64,000 nucleotides of DNA from Borreliella bissettiae DN127 (GCF_000222305.1 NC_015921.1:248001-312000), one strand, 5' to 3'; numbered from the stretch's first letter, positions 17,639-27,657 are shown. Notes: generated from the letters alone by a model not told the origin. Program-made: numbers and translations.

Positions 17639-17848
17639 TTGGTAACAGTCACTGTGGACAAAAATGAAAATCTTGAAAAAGCATTGAAACGTTTTAAAAG
17701 AATGATTGAAAAAGAAGCAATTATTCGCGAATGGAAAAGAAGAGAATACTATGAAAAACCATCCACAATACGTGTAAAAAAGGAAAAAGCTTTTAAAAGA
17801 AAACAAGCAAAAAAAGTAAGAAAGTTAAAACAAAAAACTAATAGATAG
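17639..17848 (+). CDS. rpsU: 30S ribosomal protein S21
   Basis: 69 residues, normal S21 length, very basic, with the [17 protein letters not shown] family core and an arginine/lysine tail. S21 contacts the platform of the 30S subunit near the mRNA exit and helps initiation. The start is TTG, preceded by a complete anti-SD match. It is the last gene of the recJ / M23 / rpsU unit and is followed by a terminator. Corresponds to B31 BB_0256. Confidence 0.93.
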
Positions 17849-17855
17849 AGATCAC

Positions 17856-17887
17856 AAGAGATGTTCAAATGGATATCTCTTTATTTT
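17856..17887. terminator. Intrinsic terminator between rpsU and ftsK (convergent)
   Basis: AAGAGAT (17856-17862) pairs with ATCTCTT (17875-17881) around a 12-nt loop and is followed by TTATTTT. It is best oriented for rpsU on the plus strand. The ftsK stop lies immediately to the right. Confidence 0.7.
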
Positions 17888-20249
17888 AAATTAATACCTC
17901 TCTTGGTTTTGATCCATTAACAGGTCCTACATATCCCATATCTTCCATAATTTCAATAATTCTAGCTGCTCTATTGTAGCCTATCTTCAACCTTCTTTGC
18001 AGATAAGATGCTGATGCTTTTCTTGTAACTTTAACAATCTCAAGAGCTTCATCAAACATTGGTTCATCAGAAGGTCCAAGAGCAACTAAATCTGGCTCTT
18101 TTACGCTATCAATAAATATTTCATCATCAATATAATTAGGAGAACCGAATTTTTTAACCTCTTCAACAAGTCTATAAACTTCTCTTTCCTTTAAAAATCC
18201 GCCCTGAATTCTTTGGGGAAAAGGATTTAAAGAACTAATATAAAGCATATCCCCTTTTCCTAAAAGCTTTTCAGCACCAGAAGAACCAAGAATTATTCTA
18301 GAATCCATAGAACTGGCTACCATGAAAGAAATCCTTGAAGGAAAATTGGCTTTTATTACCCCCGTAATAACGTCGACTGAGGGTCTTTGGGTTGCAAGAA
18401 CCAAATGAATCCCCACAGCTCTAGCCATTGCAGCAAGCCTAGAAATTAAATTTTCCAAATCTTTTCTTGCAGAAAGAATAAGATCTGCAAATTCATCAAT
18501 AATTATTACAAGATATGGCAAAACCATTAAATTTAAATTCTCATCTTTTATTTTTTTATTATAAGAAGAAATATCTCTTACCAATAAATTATCAAGAAGC
18601 ACATACCTTCTCTCCATTTCATCAAGACACCATCTAAGAGCTTCTAAAGCTCTCTTGACATCTGTAATAACTGGAGTTAATAAATGAGGAATATCATTGA
18701 AAAGTTTAAGCTCAACTATTTTGGGATCTATCATAATTAATTTCACTTCATCTGGAGATTTTGAAAAAATAATTGAAGCAATTAACGAGTTCACACAAAC
18801 AGATTTACCCGCCCCAGTTGCACCAGCTATCAATAAATGTGGAGAATTAACAAGGTCAAAAACAATATTTTCACCACTAATTTCTTTTCCAAGAGCAAAA
18901 GGAATTTTAAAATCACCTCTGAATTCCTTGCTGTCTATTATCTCTGAAATCAAAATAAACTCACGCCTTTTATTAGGAATTTCAATTCCTACAGCTTCTC
19001 TGCCAGGAATTGGAGCAATAATCCTAACCCTAATAGCCGCAAGCCTTAAGGCAATATTATCAGAAATAGAAGTAATCTTAGAAAGCTTAATTCCCTTATC
19101 TGGACGAACAGCATACATTGTCACAACAGGGCCCTTAATAATATCAATTAATTTGGCATTAATATTAAACTCTTTTAATGTCTCCTGGAGAATCATTGAT
19201 TGCTTTTGAATTTCTTTATCATACTCAATATCCTCTACATCATTTTTAATCTCTTTCTGGTCAAAAACTGAAATATCAATAACGTAAGAATCGCTCTTTT
19301 TATTCAAAGATACATTTTCGTTATAAACATGAGAAGTAGCAACTTGACTAATTATGCCCTTAGTCCTTATCTCACAGGCTTTAACTTTTCCACTAAGAAT
19401 TAACTTATTATCTTCAAGATTGTCTAAATATTTGTACTCACAAGACCCATCAATTTCATCTACATTTTCATCTGAATTTAAAGCGCTATCATTTGAAGTC
19501 TCCTTATTTAAAGGGCTTGCTTCTTCAAGATCTGAACCTTCAAAAACAGTTTTGTCTAAATTAATATTGGAAGGTTTTTTATTGTTTCTTAAAAAAGCGC
19601 TAAATGACCATAAAGCTTGATATTCCTCATCATTAATAATATTCTCTTTATCATCAAAACCTTGAGAATCTTTTAGATCATCTGCAGAATCTCCATAAAC
19701 TTTAATATCTTTTTTTACATCTAATGAATTTGAAAAGGGGAAATAACTTAATATATTTTCAAACAAAATTTTAATCTTAAACTCTAAAAACTTAAAAGCA
19801 TCTAAAATAAAATTAATATCTTTAAAAAAGACATAATTCAAGTAAATCCAAACAACAAATTCTAAAATTAAAAGGGTAAAAATAAAAAAATTCCCCAATA
19901 CTATACCAAAATTAATAAGAAATATCTTAATAAAATAAGATTTTTCAACATTAGAATTAATTTTTATTAAAAATATTAAAGTGAAAAACAATATTACGGT
20001 ATAATTCCAATTAAATACAAATCGTTTAGTAAAAATATGTTTTTTATAAGCGTACCAATTAACAATTGGATATACTATTAAATAAAATGATAAAAATGAA
20101 AAAACATTAAGAAGTATTTGTCCTAATAAATTAAAAACAAAAAATATAAATACATTGCTTAAAGGAGTCAATGCTACAAAAAGAGAAAAAGAAATAACTG
20201 AAAGCATGAAAAAAAACAAAAATTGAAAATACTGATAAAAATCTTTCAT
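17886..20249 (-). CDS. ftsK: DNA translocase FtsK/SpoIIIE
   Basis: 787 residues. About four N-terminal membrane helices lie within residues 1-150, then an acidic linker (about 180-290) and the motor with Walker A GATGAGKS (476-483) and Walker B LVIIIDEFADL. The C-terminal gamma winged helix (TRKASASYLQRRLKIGYNRA region) is the part that reads polar DNA sequences. It moves chromosome ends through the closing septum. With a linear chromosome there are no dimers to resolve by XerCD/dif in the usual way, so its job may be clearing DNA. It follows uppP by 3 nt. Corresponds to B31 BB_0257. Confidence 0.95.
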   Translation of the reverse strand: MKDFYQYFQFLFFFMLSVISFSLFVALTPLSNVFIFFVFNLLGQILLNVFSFLSFYLIVYPIVNWYAYKKHIFTKRFVFNWNYTVILFFTLIFLIKINSNVEKSYFIKIFLINFGIVLGNFFIFTLLILEFVVWIYLNYVFFKDINFILDAFKFLEFKIKILFENILSYFPFSNSLDVKKDIKVYGDSADDLKDSQGFDDKENIINDEEYQALWSFSAFLRNNKKPSNINLDKTVFEGSDLEEASPLNKETSNDSALNSDENVDEIDGSCEYKYLDNLEDNKLILSGKVKACEIRTKGIISQVATSHVYNENVSLNKKSDSYVIDISVFDQKEIKNDVEDIEYDKEIQKQSMILQETLKEFNINAKLIDIIKGPVVTMYAVRPDKGIKLSKITSISDNIALRLAAIRVRIIAPIPGREAVGIEIPNKRREFILISEIIDSKEFRGDFKIPFALGKEISGENIVFDLVNSPHLLIAGATGAGKSVCVNSLIASIIFSKSPDEVKLIMIDPKIVELKLFNDIPHLLTPVITDVKRALEALRWCLDEMERRYVLLDNLLVRDISSYNKKIKDENLNLMVLPYLVIIIDEFADLILSARKDLENLISRLAAMARAVGIHLVLATQRPSVDVITGVIKANFPSRISFMVASSMDSRIILGSSGAEKLLGKGDMLYISSLNPFPQRIQGGFLKEREVYRLVEEVKKFGSPNYIDDEIFIDSVKEPDLVALGPSDEPMFDEALEIVKVTRKASASYLQRRLKIGYNRAARIIEIMEDMGYVGPVNGSKPREVLI

Positions 20250-20252
20250 ATT

Positions 20253-21047
20253 CTAAAAAAATAACAAACTTATAATTGAAAGTGCAAATAAATATATCGA
20301 AAAATAATACAGCTTTTTGTTATTAAGCATTTTAAAAAATAAATTTATTGAGAAAATACCAACAACAAAAGCAACCAATGCTCCTAAGTTTATTTCAAAA
20401 AAATTTAAAACCATAAAAATATCATAAAATTCTTTATGTTTTAACAAAATCGCTCCAAAAACTATTGGAATTAAAGATAAAAATGAAATTTCAAATGCAC
20501 TTTTTCTATTAAATCCCATAACCGAAGCAGAAAAGATTGTAACTCCTGAACGAGAGATCCCCGGGAATGCACCTAAGCCCTGCATCAGCCCCATAAAAAT
20601 TCCCACTAACAAAATATTGCCTTTAAAATCAATTTTTAAAAAATTAAATTCTAGCATCAAGATTAAAATCCCTGTTATAATAAAATTAATTAAAACAAAA
20701 GGCAATGTAAACATTCTCTCGTATTTCGAAATAAAAATTCCAACAACTCCGGTAACAATAGTTATTATTAATATCAGCAGCATTAATTTTAAATTTTCTA
20801 AATCGGATTTACCAGTTTTTCTTAAAGAGAATCTAATAAAAGTTAAAAAAAGCTCTAAAATCCTTTGGCGATAGTAAATAATAATCACTAAAACTGTTGC
20901 AAGATGTAAATAAATGTCAAATATTATTGAAAGCTTTAAATTCATAAAATGCCTAAAAAGTAATAAATGTCCCGAACTAGATATTGGCAAAAACTCTGTA
21001 ATGCCTTGAACAATACCCAAAATAATTGCATTTAAAATATTTGTCAT
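20253..21047 (-). CDS. uppP: Undecaprenyl-diphosphatase UppP (BacA)
   Basis: 264 residues from ATG 21047, preferred because GGAG (21057-21054) lies exactly 6 nt upstream. A GTG at 21059 would overlap that site and add four residues. The two BacA signature loops are present: [13 protein letters not shown] near the N-terminus and [13 protein letters not shown] near 165. The membrane enzyme removes a phosphate from undecaprenyl diphosphate and recycles the lipid carrier for peptidoglycan. It sits between a lytic transglycosylase and ftsK. Corresponds to B31 BB_0258. Confidence 0.92.
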   Translation of the reverse strand: MTNILNAIILGIVQGITEFLPISSSGHLLLFRHFMNLKLSIIFDIYLHLATVLVIIIYYRQRILELFLTFIRFSLRKTGKSDLENLKLMLLILIITIVTGVVGIFISKYERMFTLPFVLINFIITGILILMLEFNFLKIDFKGNILLVGIFMGLMQGLGAFPGISRSGVTIFSASVMGFNRKSAFEISFLSLIPIVFGAILLKHKEFYDIFMVLNFFEINLGALVAFVVGIFSINLFFKMLNNKKLYYFSIYLFALSIISLLFF

Positions 21048-21060
21048 TAAATGCTCCACA

Positions 21061-23229
21061 CTAATTTTTGGGAAATTCGCCCATAATTTTAACTATTACC
21101 GAATCCATTCCCTTTTTTTCATACAAAGCGTCATAAAATACCGAATAAACCAATATTTTTTTAATATAATTTCTAGTCTGACTAAAAGGAATTGCCTCAA
21201 TAAAAAGCTCTTTTGACAAATGTCCATAACTTTTTTCCCACTTTCTAACATTGCCAATGCCTCCATTGTAAGATGCAAGAGCCTTATAAAGACTGCCGGT
21301 TGTAGATATTCTTTTTTTCAAATAATATGTTCCAATTATTATATTATCTTTTGGAATCTTTAAATCATAATTAAAATACTTAAGTTCTTTAGAAATATCA
21401 TTTGCTGTTGATGGCATAACCTGCATAAGGCCAACAGCACCTGGTTTTGAGACAGCATTTTTCTCAAAACTACTCTCCGCCTTTATTAAAGAAAATACAA
21501 CACTGGTTTCAAGCCCTCGCCTTTTAGACCAATATTCTACCAAAGATCCATACAAATAAGGATACAGCCTTTTATAATCATTTTCCATCAAAGCCGATTC
21601 ATCTTGATTTACAAGATAATTAATCACAAGAGTTGCATCGTAGTAATTTTCACTCTTTAAAAGTTCATCGTATACTTTTCGATAAAAATCGAGTGAAAAT
21701 TTATATCCATTCCTAAAATCTTCAGAAATAAACCCTCTAACATAATTGCAAAGATTGAATTTTAAAAACCCTTCCAAAAAAATCTCATAATCCGATTGCT
21801 CATATTTAATATTAGACCCACCTGTAAAAAATTCATCAATATTTTGATCTAGCAAGTATCTGCTCATAAATGAAGAATAAGACCATTTATCATAATTAAC
21901 AGCAGAATGCAAAAGATTCTTATATTCTCCGCTTACACCAGGTTTAATTAATTTATGATAAATAAGCCTTGCATTAATAAAAGCAAGCTTAGATAAAATA
22001 GAATTAGAAATAACTTTTTGAGCATTAGAATAAAGTTTATAAAGATTGCCATAGTCTTCAAGCTGAATTGATTCTAAAATATAATCTTCTAAAATCTTAA
22101 TAAAAGTAGAATTTTTTTTATCGCTTTCAGTATAAAACTTGGCTACGCTTTCGGCGAAATAATCTCTTGCACTCTTAGTAAAAATTAAATTGCTAAAAGC
22201 AGTATTAAGCAAATCAAGCCTATTAATCTCATTACTAAGATTTAAGCCTTCAAGATATTCTTTTAAAAGAAGAAGTCCTAAATTATTTTTTTCTCTAAGA
22301 TTTAAAATACCTAAATAATAATTTTTATATTTGCTCTTTATTTTACTAAAAAATGTTAAAGCATTTGAAACTTTGCCAGAACTAATAAAAGCCTTATAAA
22401 TATCACTTAATACAATGTTATTGTCATAATAATCATTTAAACCATTTTTATTTAATATATTTATTGCACTATTAAAATTGCCATTTGCCACTTCATACTT
22501 AAATCTAACAAGATTTAAAAAATTTGCACCAAAGTATTTAGACTTATTTTCAATAATAAAATAATCATAAGCTCTTACATGTAAATAATTTGCAGGTAAA
22601 TTCTCAAAAAGTTCATTAAAATATATTTTTGACTCACTTATATTAGAAAGATTAAGATAAAGAGCTGCTTTTAATAAAATATTTTCATTTTCCTGATAAT
22701 CAGAAAATTCCATCTTATCAAGCTTATTTAAAAGACTAAGTGCCTTATCGTTTTTCTTTTGCCAATAAAGACTTTTAAAGTAACCTAAGATAATAAATTT
22801 ATTATTTTCGTATTTTTTATAAAGCTTCTCCCCAATCAATTCAGATGCAAAATATTCTTTTATTGAGTTAAAATATTCAATAAGCTTAATTCCAGCAAAT
22901 TGGGATGCAATACTATCCCCATTAGCTATAGCCTTTTTCATATACTCTACAAATTTTTCTTCAAATCCTATTTTTTTAAATAAATAAGCAACATATATAT
23001 AAGAACTCGGATCTATATTAAAATGCTTGTCAAAATTTTTTTTTGAATAATCAAAATTCCACAACCAATTTAAATTATTTAAATCAAACTCTTTTGAATG
23101 CGCCCTAATAAAATTAGGGCCCAAGATTTCTTTTTTTGCAAAGCAAGAAACCAAACTTAAAAATAAAAAAAGAAAAAGAAAATTTTGCAATACGAAAGAA
23201 CTTCTATTAAATATATTGATCTTTTTCAT
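21061..23229 (-). CDS. Lytic transglycosylase lipoprotein (SLT domain)
   Basis: 722 residues from ATG 23229. A longer frame from 23274 is possible but would put 15 charged residues before the signal peptide. The signal sequence ends in a Borrelia-type lipobox with Cys29 (SLVSC). A long helical, TPR-like region follows, then the C-terminal SLT fold with catalytic Glu585 (KAESSF), the GLMQVMP block and ASYNGGIG. It should cleave glycan strands with anhydro-muramic acid formation. The start overlaps the end of the upstream membrane-protein gene by 23 nt. Corresponds to B31 BB_0259. Confidence 0.9.
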   Translation of the reverse strand: MKKINIFNRSSFVLQNFLFLFLFLSLVSCFAKKEILGPNFIRAHSKEFDLNNLNWLWNFDYSKKNFDKHFNIDPSSYIYVAYLFKKIGFEEKFVEYMKKAIANGDSIASQFAGIKLIEYFNSIKEYFASELIGEKLYKKYENNKFIILGYFKSLYWQKKNDKALSLLNKLDKMEFSDYQENENILLKAALYLNLSNISESKIYFNELFENLPANYLHVRAYDYFIIENKSKYFGANFLNLVRFKYEVANGNFNSAINILNKNGLNDYYDNNIVLSDIYKAFISSGKVSNALTFFSKIKSKYKNYYLGILNLREKNNLGLLLLKEYLEGLNLSNEINRLDLLNTAFSNLIFTKSARDYFAESVAKFYTESDKKNSTFIKILEDYILESIQLEDYGNLYKLYSNAQKVISNSILSKLAFINARLIYHKLIKPGVSGEYKNLLHSAVNYDKWSYSSFMSRYLLDQNIDEFFTGGSNIKYEQSDYEIFLEGFLKFNLCNYVRGFISEDFRNGYKFSLDFYRKVYDELLKSENYYDATLVINYLVNQDESALMENDYKRLYPYLYGSLVEYWSKRRGLETSVVFSLIKAESSFEKNAVSKPGAVGLMQVMPSTANDISKELKYFNYDLKIPKDNIIIGTYYLKKRISTTGSLYKALASYNGGIGNVRKWEKSYGHLSKELFIEAIPFSQTRNYIKKILVYSVFYDALYEKKGMDSVIVKIMGEFPKN

Positions 23230-24214
23230 ATCTCTCAATTCTCTTTTTACCATATTCAAAGTAATATGAAACAAAATCTCTAGGCTTTAAAATTTTTGAA
23301 AAAACTAAAAACAAAGAAAAAAATATCAAAAGAAAAAGAGAAATAAGGCTCAAATACAACATAGGAGAATGAACCACTCCTTCACTTGAATTTAATTTAA
23401 AACCATTTTTCATCTCATCATTCTCAAAATCTTCTCTAAGATCTAGTTCAACATCTTCATCTGAAGTATCTATTAACTCTTTATCAATATCTGCAATAAT
23501 GTCTTCAACGCTTAAATCACGCAAATCTTCTTCTTCCTCTAAAGAAGAATCTTCTAATTTTTGAAACTCAAAATTATTAAGATTTAAAGATCTCTTGTCA
23601 ATATGCTTGATTTTTTCATTTTCTAAATTAAGCTCTTTAGAATCAACAAGACTATCATCGTCATTATCATCAAAATCTGAATCATTTGTTTCAATTTTTT
23701 GATCTTCTTCGGTTTTTAGATCCAAAGAATTAATAGTAGGCATACTTACATCAGAAACATCTTTTTTGACAAAATCATCTTTTTCCTCAAAATTTAAATC
23801 AAATCCAGAACCCAAATTTTCAACAGACAAATTATTGCCAATGTTACTTTTAAAATCATTTAAAGGGTTATCCCTATTAGATCCTTTAAAAGTTTGATTA
23901 AAATCTACAAGACTTAAATCAAACTTCGATTTATCTTGAATCCCATCAGACTCACTATAAACATAAAGTATTTCATCCATAACTTTAAAATAAACATTGA
24001 TACTTGAACTTTCCTTTCTTAAATTATCTAAGAAAAAAGAACCAACTAAAAAAGGATCTGAAAAATCTTCATATTCACTAACATAAAAATTCAACTTAAT
24101 ACTGGTATCACCTTCAACCTTGCCCAATATTATTCTCTTAACAGAACTATCATCTAAATTTAAAACCGAATAATACTCATTATTAGATAATTTTATCGCT
24201 AAAAACCCTTTCAA
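23207..24214 (-). CDS. Hypothetical single-span membrane protein with acidic linker
   Basis: 335 residues, family not recognised. Residues 1-110 look like a compact beta-rich domain. Residues about 110-275 are strongly acidic and low-complexity (runs of D/E/S/N). A membrane helix follows at about 283-305 and then a 30-residue basic tail. No signal peptide is seen. With a positive C-terminal tail, the orientation is uncertain. The start is TTG at 24214, supported by GAGG (24227-24224). The nearby ATG is out of frame. It is first in a unit with the transglycosylase, uppP and ftsK, which suggests an envelope role. Corresponds to B31 BB_0260. Confidence 0.7.
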   Translation of the reverse strand: MKGFLAIKLSNNEYYSVLNLDDSSVKRIILGKVEGDTSIKLNFYVSEYEDFSDPFLVGSFFLDNLRKESSSINVYFKVMDEILYVYSESDGIQDKSKFDLSLVDFNQTFKGSNRDNPLNDFKSNIGNNLSVENLGSGFDLNFEEKDDFVKKDVSDVSMPTINSLDLKTEEDQKIETNDSDFDDNDDDSLVDSKELNLENEKIKHIDKRSLNLNNFEFQKLEDSSLEEEEDLRDLSVEDIIADIDKELIDTSDEDVELDLREDFENDEMKNGFKLNSSEGVVHSPMLYLSLISLFLLIFFSLFLVFSKILKPRDFVSYYFEYGKKRIERYEKDQYI

Positions 24215-24267
24215 AAATCATAACCTCTTTGCTTTGTTAATTTTATTGAAATCAAACTTATGCACTA

Positions 24268-24299
24268 ATTATAGTTATCATTATTATTATAACTATAAT
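24268..24299. repeat. 11-bp perfect inverted repeat in divergent promoter region
   Basis: ATTATAGTTAT (24268-24278) and ATAACTATAAT (24289-24299) are exact reverse complements separated by 10 nt. Each arm carries an outward-facing TATAAT, and a second overlapping TATAAT follows at 24299-24304. The 206-nt region lies between the unknown membrane-protein gene (-) and the TPR gene (+). It may be a double -10 region or an operator. -35 boxes are poor. Confidence 0.6.
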
Positions 24300-24420
24300 A
24301 TAATATAAATAATGTGATATTCAACTTACAAATTACTTTTATTTTAAGCAAATAACTTTTATTAAAAGTAACTATGATGATGCAAATTAATGAGATATTT
24401 TTAATTTAGGAGCAATACAA

Positions 24421-25803
24421 GTGCTGTCACTATTTATATTAATCTCTTCATTTACAGTATTTATTTTAGTATTTTTATTTTTTAAAATAGCATTAAAACT
24501 TACAATAGGTAAAAATATGGGAAAAATCAAAAAAGATGATGAGAGAACACGAAAATTAATCGAAAGAGCAATTTCTCTATTAAAAACAAATCCAAACGAA
24601 ATAGGTGCACTTGAAATTTTAAATAATTACTACTATAAAAATAAAGACTATGAAAATGGAATAAAATATGCAAAAAAATTATGCCAATTAATAGAAGACA
24701 ACCCAATAAGTCAAGAAATAAACACATTTAAAGCTTTTTTAAGCTATGGATTTTATAATCTTAAAAGAAATTTTAACAGAGAAGCCTTGGAATATTTAAG
24801 AAAAGCTTTTCTGATAAAAAAAACAGATGAGGATGCAAATTATTATCTTGGCATAGCATTTTTAAAAAACGAAATGTATAAAGAAGCTCTTTACTATCTT
24901 AAAAAAGTTCACAATTTTAATAAAAATAATAAAGATGTCCTAAAATACCTAGGAATAACTTTATTTAATCTGGAAAGCTATAGACAAGCTGTTATGATAT
25001 TCAACAATATAAAAAAAAATATACAAGACGACATTGAAGCTCTTTTGGCATATGCTAAGTCTTTGTCAAAAATGAATCAAGACCATTTAGCAATAGAAAT
25101 TGCTAACAAAATAAAACAAAAAGACGGAATGATTTATGAAGCCTTATTAATTACATCTGAGATTAATTCAAAAAATAAAGAATTAGAAAAATTAGAACAA
25201 AATATTAAAGAAATAATAAAAGTAAAACCTGACTTGCCTAAAAAAATTTTCCTTGAATTATTTTATAATCTTGGAGAACTCCAAATCTCTGTTGAAAATT
25301 ATCAAAAAGCTACAGAAGCTTTTACCAAAGTTGAAGAGATTGATCCAAATTACAAAAATATTAAAGAAAAATTAGAATTTAGCAAAAGGTTAAACGAAAA
25401 TATAGCCTTAAGAATATATTTACGCAGCTCAAAAGAAAATTTTGAAAAAATAGCAAATGAAATTATTTTAAAACTATATTTAAATAAATTTCAAATAAGA
25501 GATTCCAAAATAAACGAAATAACAACACAATTTATTGATATAAACTTTCACCTAGCTAACAATCAATGGGAAGAAAATTTAATAGTGCGCTTTGTAAGAA
25601 CTGAACAAGATACTTTTGGTGAATTGTTCTTAAAAGATTTCATTTCAAAAATAAAAGAAAATAAAATAAAAGGACTCTGTATTGCTCCATCAAAATTCTC
25701 TTTAAAGGCAAAACAAATGATTGAAGGAAGACTTATTGATCTAGTAGAAGGCAAAAAACTAACTCAAATACTTAAAAAAATTAACATATCTAAATACACA
25801 TGA
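24421..25803 (+). CDS. Membrane-anchored TPR-repeat protein
   Basis: 460 residues. One N-terminal membrane helix (about 2-25) is followed by at least five tetratricopeptide-like helical pairs between about 50 and 330 (for example NYYLGIAFLKNEMYKEALYY). A mixed alpha/beta C-terminal domain of about 120 residues is not recognised. TPRs are protein-binding scaffolds and the partner is unknown. The start is GTG with AGGAG (24408-24412) 8 nt upstream. The gene is monocistronic by position and converges on the LysM/M23 gene with 7 nt between stops. Corresponds to B31 BB_0261. Confidence 0.75.
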   Translation: MLSLFILISSFTVFILVFLFFKIALKLTIGKNMGKIKKDDERTRKLIERAISLLKTNPNEIGALEILNNYYYKNKDYENGIKYAKKLCQLIEDNPISQEINTFKAFLSYGFYNLKRNFNREALEYLRKAFLIKKTDEDANYYLGIAFLKNEMYKEALYYLKKVHNFNKNNKDVLKYLGITLFNLESYRQAVMIFNNIKKNIQDDIEALLAYAKSLSKMNQDHLAIEIANKIKQKDGMIYEALLITSEINSKNKELEKLEQNIKEIIKVKPDLPKKIFLELFYNLGELQISVENYQKATEAFTKVEEIDPNYKNIKEKLEFSKRLNENIALRIYLRSSKENFEKIANEIILKLYLNKFQIRDSKINEITTQFIDINFHLANNQWEENLIVRFVRTEQDTFGELFLKDFISKIKENKIKGLCIAPSKFSLKAKQMIEGRLIDLVEGKKLTQILKKINISKYT

Positions 25804-25810
25804 AAAAATA

Positions 25811-27064
25811 TTATCTTAAATATTTCATAGGATTTTCAGTTTTGCCATTCTTAAAAATAGTAAAATGCAAATGATTGCCTGTACTATAGCCAGTGCTCCC
25901 CATATAACCTATTACCGATCCCCTTGAAACTTTTTTACCAACCTTAACGGCAAAAGAATTCAAATGTGCATATAAAGTTTGAAATCCGTTGCTGTGAGAA
26001 ATAACAATATATTTTCCGTACCCTCCCGCATTAAATCCCACAGTTACAACAATGCCTTCTCTTGAAGCTTTAATAGGGGTATTAGCTAAGTTTGCAATAT
26101 CTATTCCATTGTGAAAACTAATAACTCCTGTAAAAGGATCTGGTCGATAACCATATCCTGAAGTAATAACACCCTGCACAGGATAAATAAAAGTCTCTCC
26201 TAAAACCTCTTTTAAAAAATCTTTGGGCAATCTTCCCCCGGGAATAAACAATTTTTGCCCTAAAGATAACACTTCATTATCAAGATTATTAGAATCTAAA
26301 ATATCAACTTTGGGAACATTATAAGCACTGGCTATAGATGAAATAGAGTCATTTTTCTTAACAACATAAACAATTCCTTTCATATTAGGAACTTTAATAA
26401 TTGAATTTGGCTTAATATTTCTTACATCTTTAATTTCATTAAAAGAAATCAGAGTTTCACTAGTTATTTGATATCTAGCTGCAACATGTGAAAGCGTTTC
26501 TCCAGGCTTAATTTTATGATCAAATACCTTTAATACAAAATTTTTTTTAAATCCAGGAACATTTGAAGAAACATTAGATTCGGGCAAATAACTACTAATT
26601 TGAGCTACATCTTGATCGCTATAATATAAAAATGTATCAATAAAATAATCTTTGGGTAAAGAAAGCCTATTTAAAAAAACATACGAACCATAATAAGAAA
26701 AAATATTAATATAAAATATTAATATAAAAACAAAGATTATTGCATTAAGCTTAAAAATAAGCTTATAATCGAATTTTACACTAAAGATATCAAAAATTTT
26801 CTCTCTTAAGCTCTTATAATAATATTTATATTCATAATGATTAATATTTTGGATTTTAAGATTATAAAAAAATAAAGAAACTTTTTTAAAAAAATTGATT
26901 TTTTTTTTAAAAAAGTTCTTAAACTTGAAACCTTTTTTTCTTCTTTTGCCAATATTAGAAATATTTGCAAAATCTTTTAATTCAAAATTAACATTCTTTT
27001 TACTATTGAATAAAAAATTTTTTTTACGTTTTTCTACCCTTTGTTTTTTTTTTGGTATAATCAT
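25811..27064 (-). CDS. Membrane-anchored M23 metallopeptidase with two LysM domains
   Basis: 417 residues. A very basic cytoplasmic N-terminus (1-100) precedes a membrane helix at about 104-128, LysM domains at about 183-226 and 232-275, and the M23 domain from about 290. Zinc ligands are intact: HNGID (318-322) and HLH (398-400). LysM binds glycan, so this is a wall-tethered endopeptidase. The coding sequence contains two A10 tracts and a 13-bp tandem duplication, all prone to slippage. No Shine-Dalgarno is seen, but TATAAT lies close upstream on the minus strand (27083-27078). Corresponds to B31 BB_0262. Confidence 0.88.
   Translation of the reverse strand: MIIPKKKQRVEKRKKNFLFNSKKNVNFELKDFANISNIGKRRKKGFKFKNFFKKKINFFKKVSLFFYNLKIQNINHYEYKYYYKSLREKIFDIFSVKFDYKLIFKLNAIIFVFILIFYINIFSYYGSYVFLNRLSLPKDYFIDTFLYYSDQDVAQISSYLPESNVSSNVPGFKKNFVLKVFDHKIKPGETLSHVAARYQITSETLISFNEIKDVRNIKPNSIIKVPNMKGIVYVVKKNDSISSIASAYNVPKVDILDSNNLDNEVLSLGQKLFIPGGRLPKDFLKEVLGETFIYPVQGVITSGYGYRPDPFTGVISFHNGIDIANLANTPIKASREGIVVTVGFNAGGYGKYIVISHSNGFQTLYAHLNSFAVKVGKKVSRGSVIGYMGSTGYSTGNHLHFTIFKNGKTENPMKYLR
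26701..26726. repeat. 13-bp perfect tandem duplication inside the LysM/M23 gene
   Basis: AAATATTAATATA occurs at 26701-26713 and again directly at 26714-26726. It encodes part of the membrane helix (around residues 113-121). The unit is not a multiple of three, so gain or loss of one copy would shift the frame before the LysM and M23 domains. Confidence 0.8.
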
Positions 27065-27125
27065 AACATGCTATTTCATTATACAATAGAAAATTGCATT
27101 TGACTGAAAGCATCGTTTAAAAGTT

Positions 27126-27632
27126 ATGAGAATATTTAAAGCTCACAAATATGAACTAGCGTCGATTTTAGCCGCTTGCTTATTTTTAATAACCCTAATA
27201 AAGTTGTTCTTATCATTTTACATAGTAAAAGGCGAATCAATGAGCCCAACAATATTTGAAAAAAATTGGATTGTAAATCATAAGTTTGCATATGGAATTA
27301 GGCTTAAAAACCGCCAAAAATACCTTTTATTATGGAAAAAACCCAAAAAAAATGAAATGGTACTTATTACAGACCCCATAACAAACAAAATTGCCATTAA
27401 AAAAATTTTTGCAATTCCAGGAGAAAAATTTAAACAAATAGAAAAAAATAAAATATGCATACATGATTTAAACTTTAAAATAGATGAAAATATTTTAAAA
27501 AAAAATACTAAAAAAATTCCTAAAGACCATTATCTAGTTATAGGAGAAAACAAGCAGATCTCATTAGACTCAAGAGATTATGGATTTATAAAAATTGACA
27601 ACATATTGGGAAAAATAATTTATTACTTTTAA
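27126..27632 (+). CDS. lepB: Signal peptidase I
   Basis: 168 residues, the short SipS-like form with a single N-terminal membrane anchor (about 12-33). The catalytic serine is S38 in VKGESMSP, the general base is probably K92 in the IKKIFAIPGE block, and the GENKQISLDSRDYG box near 147-160 completes the family pattern. It removes signal peptides of exported non-lipoproteins. Borrelia has further lepB copies elsewhere, so this may be one of several specialised paralogues. No Shine-Dalgarno is seen. It is divergent from the LysM/M23 gene (61-nt gap). Corresponds to B31 BB_0263. Confidence 0.9.
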   Translation: MRIFKAHKYELASILAACLFLITLIKLFLSFYIVKGESMSPTIFEKNWIVNHKFAYGIRLKNRQKYLLLWKKPKKNEMVLITDPITNKIAIKKIFAIPGEKFKQIEKNKICIHDLNFKIDENILKKNTKKIPKDHYLVIGENKQISLDSRDYGFIKIDNILGKIIYYF

Positions 27633-27657
27633 AAAATATCTTTGTTTATTTAAGCTT

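Noticed and set aside
18697..19209. A 170-codon open frame opposite ftsK
   Set aside because: It lies wholly antisense within a conserved FtsK coding region, has no ribosome site or protein-like composition and is a shadow frame.
27633..27657. A terminator between the convergent lepB and Hsp70-like genes
   Set aside because: The 25-nt gap is only A/T runs with no stable stem. The partial stem that can be drawn reaches into coding sequence.
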